Positions 17,021 through 25,691 of a stretch of 64,000 bases of DNA are shown here, piece after piece; position 1 is the first letter of the stretch, and every line of letters starts with the position of its first letter. Under the pieces are notes generated by a model. That model worked only from the letters and a program-made list of their open reading frames with translations. It searched no databases and was not told where the DNA came from. The stretch spans positions 930,001-994,000 of the forward strand of contig NZ_VFOR01000002.1 of NCBI RefSeq assembly GCF_006716235.1, written 5' to 3'. This DNA is from Propioniferax innocua (GTDB lineage Bacteria; Actinomycetota; Actinomycetes; Propionibacteriales; Propionibacteriaceae). The position numbers were made by a program, and so were the translations under genes.

Positions 17021-17697
17021 TTCGAGTCTTTCTGGTTGACGATCAGGCTTTGGTGCGCAGCGGGTTCCGCATGCTCATCGAGGCAGAGGACGACATGAGC
17101 GTGGTCGGCGAGGCCACCGACGGCGAGAAGGCACTCGCCGCACTGACACACATCGAGGCCGATGTGGTTCTGATGGACATCCGTATGCCGCAGGTCGATG
17201 GCGTCGAGGCGACACGTCAGCTACTCGCCCACGACGACCCCCCGCGTGTGTTGGTTCTCACCACGTTCGATCTGGACGAGTACGTGTTCGCCGCGCTCAA
17301 GGCCGGCGCAAGTGGCTTCATGTTGAAGGATTCGCGGCCCGAGGATCTCCTGGTGGCCATCCGCGATGTGGCCGCCGGTGACGCGGTTGTCGCCCCCAGC
17401 GCCACCCGGCGTCTTCTCGACCACATCGTGCCGACGCTGCCCGCGAGCCCCGCCACAGCAGGGCCGGATCCGCGTCTGGATGTGCTGACCGACCGCGAGC
17501 GCGAGGTGCTGATCGAGATCGCCCGTGGAGCCACGAACGCCGAGATCTGCACGAGCCTCTACATGGCCGAGGGAACGGTCAAGACGCACATCGGTCGGTT
17601 GCTCTCCAAGCTCAACTGCCGCGATCGCGTCGGACTGGTCCTGTTCGCCTACGAGACCGGTCTCACCGGCCCGGAGGATCTCACCGGACGCGGTTGA
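17017..17697 (+). CDS. NarL/LuxR-family response regulator
   Basis: The 226-residue regulator has a receiver domain with the acidic pair DD at residues 8-9, phosphorylated Asp54 in VVLMDIRMP, and the switch lysine in FMLKDSRPEDLL. After a linker of about 25 residues comes a LuxR-type helix-turn-helix, LTDREREVLIEIARGATN followed by AEGTVKTHIGRLLSKL. It is the partner of the overlapping kinase. No target operator was recognised. Confidence 0.94.
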   Translation: MIRVFLVDDQALVRSGFRMLIEAEDDMSVVGEATDGEKALAALTHIEADVVLMDIRMPQVDGVEATRQLLAHDDPPRVLVLTTFDLDEYVFAALKAGASGFMLKDSRPEDLLVAIRDVAAGDAVVAPSATRRLLDHIVPTLPASPATAGPDPRLDVLTDREREVLIEIARGATNAEICTSLYMAEGTVKTHIGRLLSKLNCRDRVGLVLFAYETGLTGPEDLTGRG

Positions 17698-17839
17698 CGC
17701 TCCCCCGGTGAACGGGGCCCGTGGCATCACCGACTGCCCGAACACCACCAACGGGGCTCCACATCCGCACAATCGACGGACAACACCTCGGCGTCGTGGA
17801 CAACGCTCGGTGCACCGGGCCACGGTGAGACTCGTGGCC

Positions 17840-18499
17840 ATGACCTCCGCCGCATCCCTCACCGCCGATTGGCATGACGTGCTCTCGTCCACCACCTTGG
17901 ACATCCGGCGCTGGCGTCGCGCCCGCCCCGATCTGTTCGGCGGCTGCCGCAGCGCCGACGACGTGCTGTCTGCCATCCGGGCCGCACCCGACCCGATCCT
18001 GGGTTTCCTCATCGCCGAGCATCTCTCGGAGCACCCCCATGCCGGACGCATCGTGTGGCACTCGATGCTCCCCAAGATGCGAGCCATGACACGACGCGAC
18101 CCCCAGGCGTCCTTCGAGGACTACACCGGGCACCTGTGGCTGCGTCTGTGTACCTATCCGTTGGCAGCACGACCGCACCGGATCGCGGCGAACCTTGCCC
18201 TCGACACGTTGAAGGCCGTCAAGACCGAGCAGGTGCGTGGCCCCGGCGCCTTCGAGCTGCGAGACACCGACCAGCCCATCGGCGACGAGGTGACCGCGCG
18301 GCGGATCCTGGTCACCGCACGTGAGCTCGGGTTGATCGATGCGGCCACCGACCAGTTGTTGAGCACCGTGTATCACCACGGGATCGGTGGCCAGGATGCC
18401 GCCGACCGGCTCGGGATCTCGCGTGCGTTGGTCCGCAAACGGTGCTCGCAGGCGATCCGGCGCCTGCGTGAACATGCCCCCGAGCTCCTCGAGGCCTGA
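17840..18499 (+). CDS. Orphan sigma-region-4-like helix-turn-helix protein
   Basis: About 219 residues with a C-terminal helix-turn-helix resembling sigma factor region 4 (QDAADRLGISRALVRKRCSQAIRRLREH). The N-terminal two thirds contain SFEDYTGHLWLRLCTYPLAARPHRIAAN-type sequence that I cannot assign, and there is no clear region 2. A family of such sigma-like DNA-binding proteins occurs in actinobacteria without known function. The start is uncertain: GTGs at 17825 and 17834 are in frame and no ribosome site is evident. The 142 bp before it, after the response regulator, hold no other feature. Confidence 0.55.
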   Translation: MTSAASLTADWHDVLSSTTLDIRRWRRARPDLFGGCRSADDVLSAIRAAPDPILGFLIAEHLSEHPHAGRIVWHSMLPKMRAMTRRDPQASFEDYTGHLWLRLCTYPLAARPHRIAANLALDTLKAVKTEQVRGPGAFELRDTDQPIGDEVTARRILVTARELGLIDAATDQLLSTVYHHGIGGQDAADRLGISRALVRKRCSQAIRRLREHAPELLEA

Positions 18500-18563
18500 C
18501 CGGTGTGATGCGCCCACCGCCGCAACACCGCCCGCGGAATCCGCTTTACGTGGCGTCACGGCC

Positions 18564-18569
18564 TACACT
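18564..18569 (+). promoter_or_regulatory. Leaderless -10 box TACACT
   Basis: TACACT lies 8 nt before the ATG at 18578 of the methyltransferase gene. Confidence 0.5.
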
Positions 18570-18577
18570 GACGCGCG

Positions 18578-19186
18578 ATGAACATGCGTAGCCAGTGGCA
18601 GGACAAGATCGACGCCGACCCGGAGCATTCGTACCGGTATGCGCGTCGCTTCAAGGATCTCGCGGCCTCGGGTGCCGACATCGACGGTGAGGCCCGCCTG
18701 ATCGACGCGATGGCTCCACGCGGCGCCAACATCCTCGACGCCGGCTGTGGCGCGGGGCGCATCGCCGGATATCTCGCCGCCCGCGGACACCATGCCTACG
18801 GCGTGGACATCGACAAGGTCCTCATCGAACAGGCCCGCGCTGACTTTCCCGACGCCGAGTTCACCGTCGGCGATCTGGCTGATCCACGCTTCGGTGCCTA
18901 CGACGTGATCGTCTGTGCAGGCAACGTCATGACGTTCCTGCACCCTGGGACGCGTCGCACCGTCCTGGCGAACTTCTACGATCAGCTCGCCACCGGAAAC
19001 GAGCATGCGTCCCGCGTCGTGATCGGTTTCGGCGCCAACCGCGGGTACGACTTCCAGGAGTTTCTCGACGACGCCGCTCACACGGGCCTGCAGCTCCAGG
19101 CCGGTTACAGCACGTGGGAGCTGCACCCCTTCACCCCTGAGTCGGATTTCCTGGTCTCGGTGCTGGTCCGCGCGGAGGATGCGTGA
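18578..19186 (+). CDS. Class I SAM-dependent methyltransferase
   Basis: The 202-residue Rossmann-fold methyltransferase has motif I ILDAGCGAGRIAGYLAARG at about residues 51-69, the acidic ribose-binding residue in YGVDIDKVL, and a VTVGDLADPRFGAYDVIVCAGN-like region for motifs II-III. The substrate is unknown. It overlaps the ABC permease gene (GTGA), so it probably works with the polysaccharide exporter, for example on an exported glycan or lipid-linked precursor, or is simply co-expressed. Confidence 0.83.
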   Translation: MNMRSQWQDKIDADPEHSYRYARRFKDLAASGADIDGEARLIDAMAPRGANILDAGCGAGRIAGYLAARGHHAYGVDIDKVLIEQARADFPDAEFTVGDLADPRFGAYDVIVCAGNVMTFLHPGTRRTVLANFYDQLATGNEHASRVVIGFGANRGYDFQEFLDDAAHTGLQLQAGYSTWELHPFTPESDFLVSVLVRAEDA

Positions 19187-20040
19187 CCACACGGCAGGGT
19201 TCGCCCGTCTACCACCACTTCGGCCCGCATCACAACGGGCTTCCTCCGCTGCGCAAGTACTTCACCGAGTTGTGGCAGCGCCGCGAGTTCGCGTTCGAGC
19301 TCTCGCGCTCCAACATGCGTTCGTCGGATTCGGACACCTTCTTCGGCCAGCTCTGGCTGGTGCTCAACCCGATCCTCATGGCCGGGGTGTACTTCCTGCT
19401 CGTCAACATCCTCACCAACCGGGGTCGCAACGATCCGCAGTACTTCCTGCACCTGACCACGAACCTGTTCGTGTTCACGTTCATCACCACGTGCGCGAAC
19501 CTTGGTGCCACCTCAGTGACGACGGCCGGCAAGCTCATCCTCAACACTGCCTTCCCGAGGCTCCTGATCCCCTTGGGCGCGGTGCACACGGCGTTCTTCC
19601 GGTTCCTTCCGACGCTGATCGTCACCGTCATCCTGTTGATCGTGACGCCGGGCATCGGGTGGTCGGTGTCCATGCTCGTGGCGGTCGTGTTCCTGTTGTT
19701 CATGCTGGCCTTCGGCGCGGGCCTGGCCGCGTTCTTCGCCACGGCGCAGGTGTACTTCCGTGACACCAACAACTTCCTGCCGTTCCTCACCCGCATCTGG
19801 ATGTATCTCTCGCCGGTGCTGTGGACGGTGCAGGACGTCTCCGACCACGCCCTGTCCGAGTGGGCCGTCCTGAACCCGGCCTACGCGATGCTCGGCGGAT
19901 ACTCCGAAGCACTTCTGGAGGGACGGATCCCCGAGCCGACGCTGTGGTGGGTCGCGGGTGCTTGGAGCATCGGCACCCTGCTCATCGGGAGTCTGTTCTT
20001 CATGTCGAGGGAGCGTGAGTTCGCTGTCCGCATCTTCTGA
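19183..20040 (+). CDS. ABC-2 type permease of a polysaccharide or teichoic-acid exporter
   Basis: This 285-residue membrane protein has six predicted helices and the ABC-2 layout of TagG/RfbA/Wzm permeases: an N-terminal amphipathic region (RREFAFELSRSNMRSSDSDTFFGQLWLVLNPI), periplasmic loops and the NNFLPFLTRIWMYLSPVLW segment before the last two helices. With the ATPase encoded next it would export a lipid-linked glycan or wall polymer. The GTG start overlaps the methyltransferase stop. No glycosyltransferases are adjacent, so the cargo is unknown. Confidence 0.87.
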   Translation: MTTRQGSPVYHHFGPHHNGLPPLRKYFTELWQRREFAFELSRSNMRSSDSDTFFGQLWLVLNPILMAGVYFLLVNILTNRGRNDPQYFLHLTTNLFVFTFITTCANLGATSVTTAGKLILNTAFPRLLIPLGAVHTAFFRFLPTLIVTVILLIVTPGIGWSVSMLVAVVFLLFMLAFGAGLAAFFATAQVYFRDTNNFLPFLTRIWMYLSPVLWTVQDVSDHALSEWAVLNPAYAMLGGYSEALLEGRIPEPTLWWVAGAWSIGTLLIGSLFFMSREREFAVRIF

Positions 20041-20908
20041 GCCCCAGCCGACCGAACATCAGTCGACCGAACATCAGCCGACCGAACGTCGGCCCGCGCG
20101 ACGCCGACGGGACGGCTTCGTTCCCGAGCCCGACCGCACCGATCTCGCCGTGCGGGTCACCAACCTGTCGGTGACCTACAAGACGACATTCGAGAAGCGC
20201 CCGACCCTCAAACAGGCCGTGATCCGACTCGGCCGCGGCACCCGCTCGGTGCGCCGCGTCGAGGCCATCAAGAACCTCTCCTTCGAGGTGAGGAAAGGCA
20301 CGACGCTCGGCGTCATCGGGGCCAACGGTGCCGGGAAGTCGACGCTGCTGCGCACCCTCGCGGGGATCCTCCCGCCCACCGAGGGGCACGTGGAGACGTG
20401 GGGGCACGCATCGACGATGTTGGCGCTCGGCGTCGGGTTCAACAACGCTCTCACCGGACGCGAGAACATCGTGTTGGGCGGTCTGGCGTCGGGCCTGTCG
20501 AAGCACGAGGTGCAGGAGCGCGCCGACGAGATCGGACGCTGGGCCGAGGAGGGCAGCAATTCCTTCATCGACCGCCCGATGCGCACCTACTCCTCCGGGC
20601 AGGCGGTCCGCGTCGGTTTCTCGGTGGGCATCCACATGCAGCCCGACATCCTGATGGTCGACGAGGCCCTCTCCACCGGTGATGCCGGTTTCCGCACCCG
20701 TGCGGCCAAGGCCCTGGAGGAGCTGCGTCAGCAGTCGCAGGCCATGTTCTTCGTCAGCCACGGCATGGACAGCGTCCGTGAGCTCTGCGACGACTGCATC
20801 TGGCTGCACCAGGGCGAACTCATGATGCGGGGCGAACCCGACGAGGTCATCTCCGAGTACATGCAGTTCTGCGGGCTCGACGAGGGGTCGAACTCCGAGG
20901 AGATGTGA
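20015..20908 (+). CDS. ABC exporter ATP-binding protein (TagH/Wzt type)
   Basis: The ATPase has Walker A GANGAGKST, a degenerate signature YSSGQAVRVGFS, Walker B ILMVDEAL and the switch histidine in FVSHGM. The spacing matches TagH/Wzt exporters without the extra C-terminal carbohydrate-binding domain. I choose the GTG at 20015 (VSSLSASSEPQ), overlapping the permease by 26 bp after AGGGAG; the frame is open further upstream but only in the shadow of the permease. The first 45 residues are a disordered tail containing a (P/S)TEHQ repeat encoded by a 15-bp tandem array. Confidence 0.88.
   Translation: MSSLSASSEPQPTEHQSTEHQPTERRPARRRRDGFVPEPDRTDLAVRVTNLSVTYKTTFEKRPTLKQAVIRLGRGTRSVRRVEAIKNLSFEVRKGTTLGVIGANGAGKSTLLRTLAGILPPTEGHVETWGHASTMLALGVGFNNALTGRENIVLGGLASGLSKHEVQERADEIGRWAEEGSNSFIDRPMRTYSSGQAVRVGFSVGIHMQPDILMVDEALSTGDAGFRTRAAKALEELRQQSQAMFFVSHGMDSVRELCDDCIWLHQGELMMRGEPDEVISEYMQFCGLDEGSNSEEM
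20045..20089 (+). repeat. Three tandem 15-bp copies in the ATPase N terminus
   Basis: Units CAG(C/T)CGACCGAAC(A/G)T at 20045-20059, 20060-20074 and 20075-20089 encode a QPTEH-type repeat. The array begins 4 bp after the stop codon of the overlapping permease gene. Confidence 0.85.
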
Positions 20909-21034
20909 TCGCCGCCCGTGGGGTTTCCCATGCTCCTGTCAGGAGCGCGTGGTTGAGTGGCTGGTCGTTGTTGAGTCAGGTGACCGCAGCCCTGCTGTGG
21001 TGGAGGCCGCCGCAGGGTTTTGGGCACCATGCAT

Positions 21035-21128
21035 GGAAAAACATTGAGGTCAGATTCTGGCCACAATTGTGCCCATGCTGCCTTCATCGCGTGCAGCTGC
21101 GGACAGCTTCTGACCGCAACGTTTTTCC
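21035..21128. repeat. Imperfect 25-bp inverted repeat
   Basis: Arms 21035-21059 and 21104-21128 match at 21 of 25 positions (GGAAAAAC...GGTCAGA pattern) with a 44-nt spacer that itself carries the palindrome CACAATTGTG. No transposase is linked. Confidence 0.65.
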
Positions 21129-21132
21129 AAGT

Positions 21133-21204
21133 GTCTGGGGTGTCCGCAATGTCCGAGGCGTCCGGAATGTCCGGGGCGTCCGGAATGTCTGGGGTATCCG
21201 GGAT
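21133..21204. repeat. Four tandem 18-bp units
   Basis: Units of the form GTC(C/T)GGGGYRTCCGSRAT begin at 21133, 21151, 21169 and 21187 and are themselves 9-bp doublets. They are non-coding as far as I can see. Confidence 0.75.
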
Positions 21205-21433
21205 GCCCCGGATTGTCTGGGGTGCCCGGAGGTACGCAGCCGTCTGGTCGAGGCCACCGTGCCCCACGCTCCACCGTTCGCTCGCAGGGTGCAATACCCC
21301 TGCCCAGAACAGGCACAGGGTGACGCCAGTCACATCGTGCTCTAAAGTGCTGGATACCTATTGAGAGTAGGCGACCACCACCGAAGCGGAGACGCCATCG
21401 ACGTCGCACTCCGTGGAAAGGGATCCCCCACCC

Positions 21434-23494
21434 ATGACTTCAGCCACAACGATCACCACGGCCATCTGTGCACTGACGCTGCCCTTCATCACCGCGCTCC
21501 CAGCCTCCGCAGCTCCCGTGGCCCAGGCGCCCCAGACGGAAGCCACCCCCGTCACGGCATCCGACGCGGGCTCCACCGCCTCCGGCGATCATCTCGTCGG
21601 ACGTGGCGTCGCCGACATCACCGGTGAGGTGGCTGAGGTCGGGATGATGGGTTACGGCTCCGGATCCCAGAAGACGTCCGGGTTGCACATGCGTCAATAT
21701 GCCCGCTCGTACATCATCGAATCCGGTGGCGAACGTGTTCTGCTGGTGACGCTGGATGCGCTCACCGGAACCAACGCGGTGCGTGACGAGGCCCTGCGCC
21801 GTCTGGCCGCCGAGTACGGCGAACGTTGGAATGAGCGCAATGTGATGGTCGCCGGGACGCACACCCACGCGACGCCGGGTGGCGTCACCGAATATCCGCT
21901 GTACAACGTCACCACGATGGGATTCCATCCTGAGACGTTCGAAGCGCAGGTCTCCGGAATCGTCGAGTCCGTCCGTCGTGCCGAAGCGGACCTCTCCCCC
22001 ACCGAGGTCGCGCTCGGCACGAGCACCCGTGATGATGCCGGGGTCCAGCGATCCGCGGCGGCGTTCGAGAAGAATCCGGCCGAGATCCGCGACCAGCTTC
22101 CCGACGGTCACGACCCCACCTCCGTCACGCTCACCTTCGGACGCGGAGGCGAAACGGTGGGGGCCGTGAACTGGTTCGCCACCCACCCCACGAGCCTCAC
22201 CGCCGACAACACGCTCATCTCCGGCGACAACAAGGGTTACGCCCAGTACCTGTGGGAGACGGAGGCCGGCGTCGATCATCGCAGTGACGCCGATCCCGCC
22301 ATGGTGGCGTCGTTCATGATGTCGAACGGGGCCGATGTCTCCCCGAACCTCAACCTGCGTCCCGGATCGGGACCCACCGAGGACGAATTCGAGAACATGC
22401 GGATTCTGGGCGAGCGCCAGTTCGACGCCGCCCGTGCAGGTGAAGCGGCCTCCGCGCCTCTGCCCGGTGGAGTCGATTCCCGCATCGTCTACATCGACAT
22501 GGAGAACGCCACCGCTCCCGCACGATTCACCGGCAGCGGCCACGACGAGCACACCTGTGAGGCAGCACTGGGCGCCAGTTTCGGGGCCGGCTCGGTCGAG
22601 GACGGCGGGGGCGGACCGGCCTTCCTGCACGAGGGCGTCGACAACAACCCCTTCTTCGAGAAGATCAGCGAGACGCAGTACCGGAACGATCCGGAGTTGG
22701 AGCGCTGTCAGTCGCCCAAGGGCACGCTGTTCCACGTGGGGGCTCTGGACGCCGTCCAGACGAAGCTGCCGGTCCAGCTGTTGCGGATCGGCGACCACTA
22801 CATCGCAGCGCTGCCCGGTGAGGTGACCGGAGCAGCGGGCGTCCGGTTCCGTTCAGCCGTCGCCGAAGCGGTGGGCGTCGATCCGGCCAATGTGATCATC
22901 CAGCAGACCGCGAACGCCTACGGCCACTACTTCACCACCCCCGAGGAATACGGCGAGCAGCAGTACGAGGGCGGGGCGACATTGTTCGGACGCTGGACGG
23001 TGCCGACGCTCGAGGGAACGCTGGCCTCCCTCGGCTCCGACATGGCGTCCGGCCAGGAGACCCCGTTGGGAGACAAGCCCACCAGACGAGACCCCGTCGA
23101 TTCTGCTGTGGGCAAAGTGCTCTACGACCTCCCTGGCCCCGAGGGTTATGGGACGGTGCTGCGTCAGCCCACCGACACAGCCGTGGGTGAGACGGCCAGT
23201 GCCGAGTTCAAGGGCGCCCACCCGAACAATGACCTGCACCACGAAGACACCTATCTCGAGGTGCAGCGCAAGGAGGGCGATGGATGGGTGACCGTCGCCG
23301 ATGACGCGGACTTCTCGACCTCGTTCAGATGGACACGCCACCTCGCCGCGCAGTCGAAGGTGACCCTCTCGTGGACGCCCCCGGCAGGCAGCACGGGGGA
23401 ATACCGGTTCATCTACCACGGCGACGCCAAGGACGGCAGTGGCCGGATCACCGCGTTCACCGGGGAGAGCGGCTCGTTCCATGTGACCGGGTAG
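21434..23494 (+). CDS. Secreted neutral ceramidase
   Basis: Neutral ceramidases hydrolyse ceramide to sphingosine and fatty acid. The 686-residue protein begins with a signal peptide (hydrophobic to about residue 20, ALPASA cleavage region). The zinc/catalytic signature MVAGTHTHATPGG has its histidines at 143 and 145, and the nucleophile serine is Ser303 in NGADVSPN, as in the Pseudomonas enzyme (GDVSPN). The C-terminal 130 residues form the family's beta-sandwich. Length matches bacterial members of 650-690 residues. The start is at MTSATT; an ATG 7 codons upstream is possible. Bacteria rarely make sphingolipids, so the substrate is probably host- or environment-derived ceramide. It stands alone apart from the downstream MFS gene. 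Confidence 0.9.
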   Translation: MTSATTITTAICALTLPFITALPASAAPVAQAPQTEATPVTASDAGSTASGDHLVGRGVADITGEVAEVGMMGYGSGSQKTSGLHMRQYARSYIIESGGERVLLVTLDALTGTNAVRDEALRRLAAEYGERWNERNVMVAGTHTHATPGGVTEYPLYNVTTMGFHPETFEAQVSGIVESVRRAEADLSPTEVALGTSTRDDAGVQRSAAAFEKNPAEIRDQLPDGHDPTSVTLTFGRGGETVGAVNWFATHPTSLTADNTLISGDNKGYAQYLWETEAGVDHRSDADPAMVASFMMSNGADVSPNLNLRPGSGPTEDEFENMRILGERQFDAARAGEAASAPLPGGVDSRIVYIDMENATAPARFTGSGHDEHTCEAALGASFGAGSVEDGGGGPAFLHEGVDNNPFFEKISETQYRNDPELERCQSPKGTLFHVGALDAVQTKLPVQLLRIGDHYIAALPGEVTGAAGVRFRSAVAEAVGVDPANVIIQQTANAYGHYFTTPEEYGEQQYEGGATLFGRWTVPTLEGTLASLGSDMASGQETPLGDKPTRRDPVDSAVGKVLYDLPGPEGYGTVLRQPTDTAVGETASAEFKGAHPNNDLHHEDTYLEVQRKEGDGWVTVADDADFSTSFRWTRHLAAQSKVTLSWTPPAGSTGEYRFIYHGDAKDGSGRITAFTGESGSFHVTG

Positions 23495-23561
23495 CCTGAC
23501 CCGCGGCGCACACCCGGTTGCATCGGTGGTGCGCCACAGGCCGCTCGATCGAAAGGAACGC

Positions 23562-24905
23562 ATGGGGTTCTTCGCGCGTCTGCGGCGACTGTGGCGACAC
23601 AGGTTGTTCCGTCAACTGGTGTTCGTCCGCATCGGGACCCAGGCAGCCGATGGGCTGCTCCAGGTGGGCACGGCGGCGTATGTGCTGTTCTCCCCCCAGG
23701 ACCAACCCGACGCCGGCTCGATCGCAGCGGTGCTGGCGATCACGCTCCTGCCGTTCTCGATCATCGGACCCTTCGTCTCCACCACGCTTGACCGTTGGGA
23801 CAGACGCCAGGTGTCCGTGGTCACCAATGTGCTCCGCGCAGTACTGGCATTCCTGCTGGTGGTGCTGGTGCTGAATCCCGACCTGCGTCACCACTGGTCG
23901 ATGTTCCTGTTCTACGCCTCGGTGCTGGTGGCGATGAGCCTCAACCGCTATCTGATGGCGGGGCTCTCCGCCGCGCTGCAGCACACCGTCGACGAGGACG
24001 AGTACCTGATGGCGTCCTCGGTGATGCCCACGATCGGCCCAGCGGGCGTCATCGTCGGTGCCGGGGTCGCCTTCGGCATCCGTCTCACGTTCGGCCAATT
24101 CCTCCCCATCAATCAGGCCGACGCCATCATCTTCGGGGTGGCCGGTGCCGGATTCATCCTCACCGCGTTCCTGGCGATGGCGATCCCCCGACGCGCCCTG
24201 GGGCCCATGCTGATCACCGACGAGGCCCGCAGCACCAAAGCCAGCGATGTGGCCCGCGGCCTGTGGCATGCCTTCGGGCATCTCCGCGAGCGCCGTCCGG
24301 CGGGTCTGGGCCTCATCGTCATCGGTTTCCAGCGCATCTTCTACGGCATGACGCAGGTGGCCACCATCCTGCTGTTCCGCAACTGGTTCCACGAGGTCGA
24401 CCAGATCGAGCCCGCGATGCGGGACCTCGGCCTGTGGGCCGGCGCCACGGGCGTCGGATTCATCGTCTCGGCGATCGTGGTGCCACCACTCGCCCGCCGG
24501 ATCGGCGTCCGCTACGCGATCGTCGCCCTCGTGGTGGGAGCCGGCGTCCTCCAGATCGTCCCGGGATCGATCTTCACGCTGCCGACGCTCGTGGTGGCCG
24601 GCTTCCTGCTGGGCATCGGCTCGCAGTCGCTCAAGATCTGCGTCGACACCCTCGTGCAGGCCCACGTGGATGACGACTTCAAGGGCCGCGTGTTCACGCT
24701 CTACGACATGATCTTCAACGCATGCTTCGTCGGCGCGGCACTGCTCACCTGGGCGTTACTGCCCGCCGACGGTCACACGCTGGTGGGATTCATCACGCTC
24801 GGTGCATGTCTCATCGTCACCGGGCTGGCCTTCTGGCGTGCTTCAGCACCGTTGGGCTCGGCGATCTTCGACCGCGGTTCGGAGTTCGAGACCGCGCGCG
24901 GGTGA
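23562..24905 (+). CDS. MFS transporter
   Basis: The 447-residue protein has about twelve hydrophobic segments and the general MFS pattern. The loop between helices 2 and 3 reads TTLDRWDRRQVSVVTN, a degenerate form of motif A. Start ATG is preceded by GAAAGGAA. It resembles drug-efflux or enterobactin-exporter (EntS)-type MFS proteins. It follows the ceramidase gene by 67 bp in the same direction and may be co-transcribed, but nothing in the sequence links it to sphingolipid products. The substrate is unknown. Confidence 0.82.
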   Translation: MGFFARLRRLWRHRLFRQLVFVRIGTQAADGLLQVGTAAYVLFSPQDQPDAGSIAAVLAITLLPFSIIGPFVSTTLDRWDRRQVSVVTNVLRAVLAFLLVVLVLNPDLRHHWSMFLFYASVLVAMSLNRYLMAGLSAALQHTVDEDEYLMASSVMPTIGPAGVIVGAGVAFGIRLTFGQFLPINQADAIIFGVAGAGFILTAFLAMAIPRRALGPMLITDEARSTKASDVARGLWHAFGHLRERRPAGLGLIVIGFQRIFYGMTQVATILLFRNWFHEVDQIEPAMRDLGLWAGATGVGFIVSAIVVPPLARRIGVRYAIVALVVGAGVLQIVPGSIFTLPTLVVAGFLLGIGSQSLKICVDTLVQAHVDDDFKGRVFTLYDMIFNACFVGAALLTWALLPADGHTLVGFITLGACLIVTGLAFWRASAPLGSAIFDRGSEFETARG

Positions 24906-24976
24906 CCTCACTATCCGCCGACTGCGGCCCGTGCGCGCGATCACCGGACAGAGCGCAACTCCCCTGCCTCAAACGA

Positions 24977-25642
24977 TCAGAGGTCCAGCCACGACCCATC
25001 TTGATTGGGACGCTGCTGTTCCGGGCTGCGCGGTCGTTGATCGTCGTGCTGCTCCCCGCCCTGCGACACCTGCTGTCGGGGTTCTGGCTGCACCGATTCC
25101 GGAGCCTCGTTCCGATGCGGCGGCTGCGGGGCCGGGCGCGGTTCGGCCGAGGGAGTCCGGGGAGCCGATGGTGCCTCGGCTCGCGATGTCGCACCGGGAC
25201 GCTCCCCCGTCTCGTACGGCGTGTTCCCCATGCCGCCCATCGTCGGCCACGTCTGCTGCGGAGTCGCCGGGCCACCTTGACCGTTGGCGTCGGCGATCGA
25301 CTGGGTGGTCGCACCGGGCTCACCCTCACCCAAGGGCACGATCCGCACCGCGGTTCCGTAGGCGCAGACCTCGCTGCCGTTGCCGAGCGCACACGAATCG
25401 AAGCGCAGACCGATCACGGCATTGCCACCGGCACGCTGCATCGCCTCGTGGAGTTCGTTGAGCACATGCTGGCGTGATTCATGCGCCAGACGCAGTTGCC
25501 CCGCTTCATCACCGCCACTGATCCCGCGAAGAAGGCCACTTCCAGCGCCTGGTCGGATCGTCGATGCGAACACCTCGCCGACCACCGCGTCGATCCGATA
25601 CCCGGGCAGGCCATTGCTGGTCACCATCATGGGATCGATCAT
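24977..25642 (-). CDS. YbjQ/UPF0145-domain protein with a disordered Pro/Gln-rich tail
   Basis: Residues 5-105 form a YbjQ-type domain: MMVTSNGLPGYRIDAVVGEV, a glycine-rich turn, and GGNAVIGLRFDSC followed by EVCAYGTAVRI. This fold makes pentamers and is labelled putative heavy-metal-binding, though function is unproven. The remaining 115 residues are rich in Pro, Gln and Glu and probably disordered, an addition not present in the minimal family. It starts 50 bp after pcnA on the same strand. The start at 25642 or 25627 is not settled by a clear ribosome site. Confidence 0.7.
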   Translation of the reverse strand: MIDPMMVTSNGLPGYRIDAVVGEVFASTIRPGAGSGLLRGISGGDEAGQLRLAHESRQHVLNELHEAMQRAGGNAVIGLRFDSCALGNGSEVCAYGTAVRIVPLGEGEPGATTQSIADANGQGGPATPQQTWPTMGGMGNTPYETGERPGATSRAEAPSAPRTPSAEPRPAPQPPHRNEAPESVQPEPRQQVSQGGEQHDDQRPRSPEQQRPNQDGSWLDL

Positions 25643-25691
25643 TGCACCATCGGGGCCATCCCGCCGCCCCGGGGCATTCACCCCAACGGCG

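Larger units (their letters stand above)
20909..21433. other. 525-bp intergenic region with structured repeats
   Basis: No gene is convincing here; the open frames have repeat-derived, low-complexity sequence. It contains an imperfect 25-bp inverted repeat (21035-21128), a perfect palindrome CACAATTGTG (21062-21071) in its loop, four 18-bp tandem units (21133-21204), and the leader of the ceramidase gene with GGAAAGGGA about 11 bp before the ATG. Confidence 0.6.

Noticed and set aside
20905-21345. ORF in the intergenic region before the ceramidase gene
   Set aside because: Its sequence is the translation of 18-bp repeats (VRNVRG) flanked by unrelated residues, with no ribosome site or family resemblance.
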